DNA from: Aplectana chamaeleonis | Taxonomy: Eukaryota; Nematoda; Chromadorea; Rhabditida; Cosmocercidae | Reading direction: 5' to 3' | Length of the DNA stretch: 64,000 nt | Assembly (NCBI GenBank): GCA_029168955.1 | Contig: JAPDOI010000121.1 | Location: 248,001 to 312,000 of the forward strand | In this document: positions 63,976 to 64,000 of the stretch, piece by piece | How the letters are laid out: each line of letters opens with the position of its first letter | Numbering within the stretch: the first letter of the stretch is position 1 | The notes under the pieces: model-generated | The model's database searches: none | Seen by the model: the letters and a program-made list of their open reading frames with translations, nothing else | Told to the model about the DNA's origin: nothing | Position numbers and translations under genes: made by a program

Positions 63976-64000
63976 TGCCTTCGCGACGACGGCTCAACAC

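Overview
This window looks like chromosomal DNA of a parasitic nematode, most likely clade V/Strongylida (hookworm-like). The evidence is three two-exon cuticle-collagen genes, short exons with TTTCAG-type acceptors, introns swollen by repeats, and nematode-type RTE and PHD-EN-RT LINEs. The species placement is an inference. I found no bacterial-style operon, rRNA or intact tRNA gene.

Layout. 1-3.5 kb: exons of a Fes/Fer-like tyrosine kinase (+), an 804-bp mariner element that has lost its catalytic domain, and a possible 3' exon. 3.5-13 kb: mostly repeats, including a 3.05-kb Mutator-like element with 9-bp target duplications, a minisatellite element and foldbacks. 13.4-22.7 kb: three linked exons of an unidentified coiled-coil gene (-), an RTE LINE (-), a degraded LINE sitting inside a hAT-like element, and a possible 5' exon (-) at 22.65 kb. 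22.93-63.54 kb: one dph-2 gene (+, diphthamide synthase subunit 2). At least ten of its exons can be placed, and one segment of the protein was not found.

The second intron of dph-2 (10.9 kb) holds a LINE (-) that was itself split by a second copy of the same family (+); both have 11-bp target duplications. A piggyBac-like element with TTAA/CCC termini lies 8 bp beyond. The large intron before the exon at 61.6 kb contains three cuticle-collagen genes, all on the opposite strand. Each has a TATA box, a first exon of exactly 141 nt, a phase-0 intron and an AATAAA signal. Their products share the nematode collagen plan: N-terminal membrane segment, furin-like site, Gly-X-Y blocks between cysteine clusters, and a YCPCP C-terminal motif.

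Throughout the window, but mainly inside introns, are copies of a TTAA-flanked MITE group. At least six families with unrelated interiors share the same terminal inverted repeat (AGGCAGTGTTCACGAT-like). Palindromic MITEs of about 150 bp, hAT-like MITEs, minisatellite elements and a 1-kb foldback also occur. Several insertions are nested, so their relative order can be read. Exon calls come from reading splice sites and conserved motifs by eye; no transcript or database support was available.
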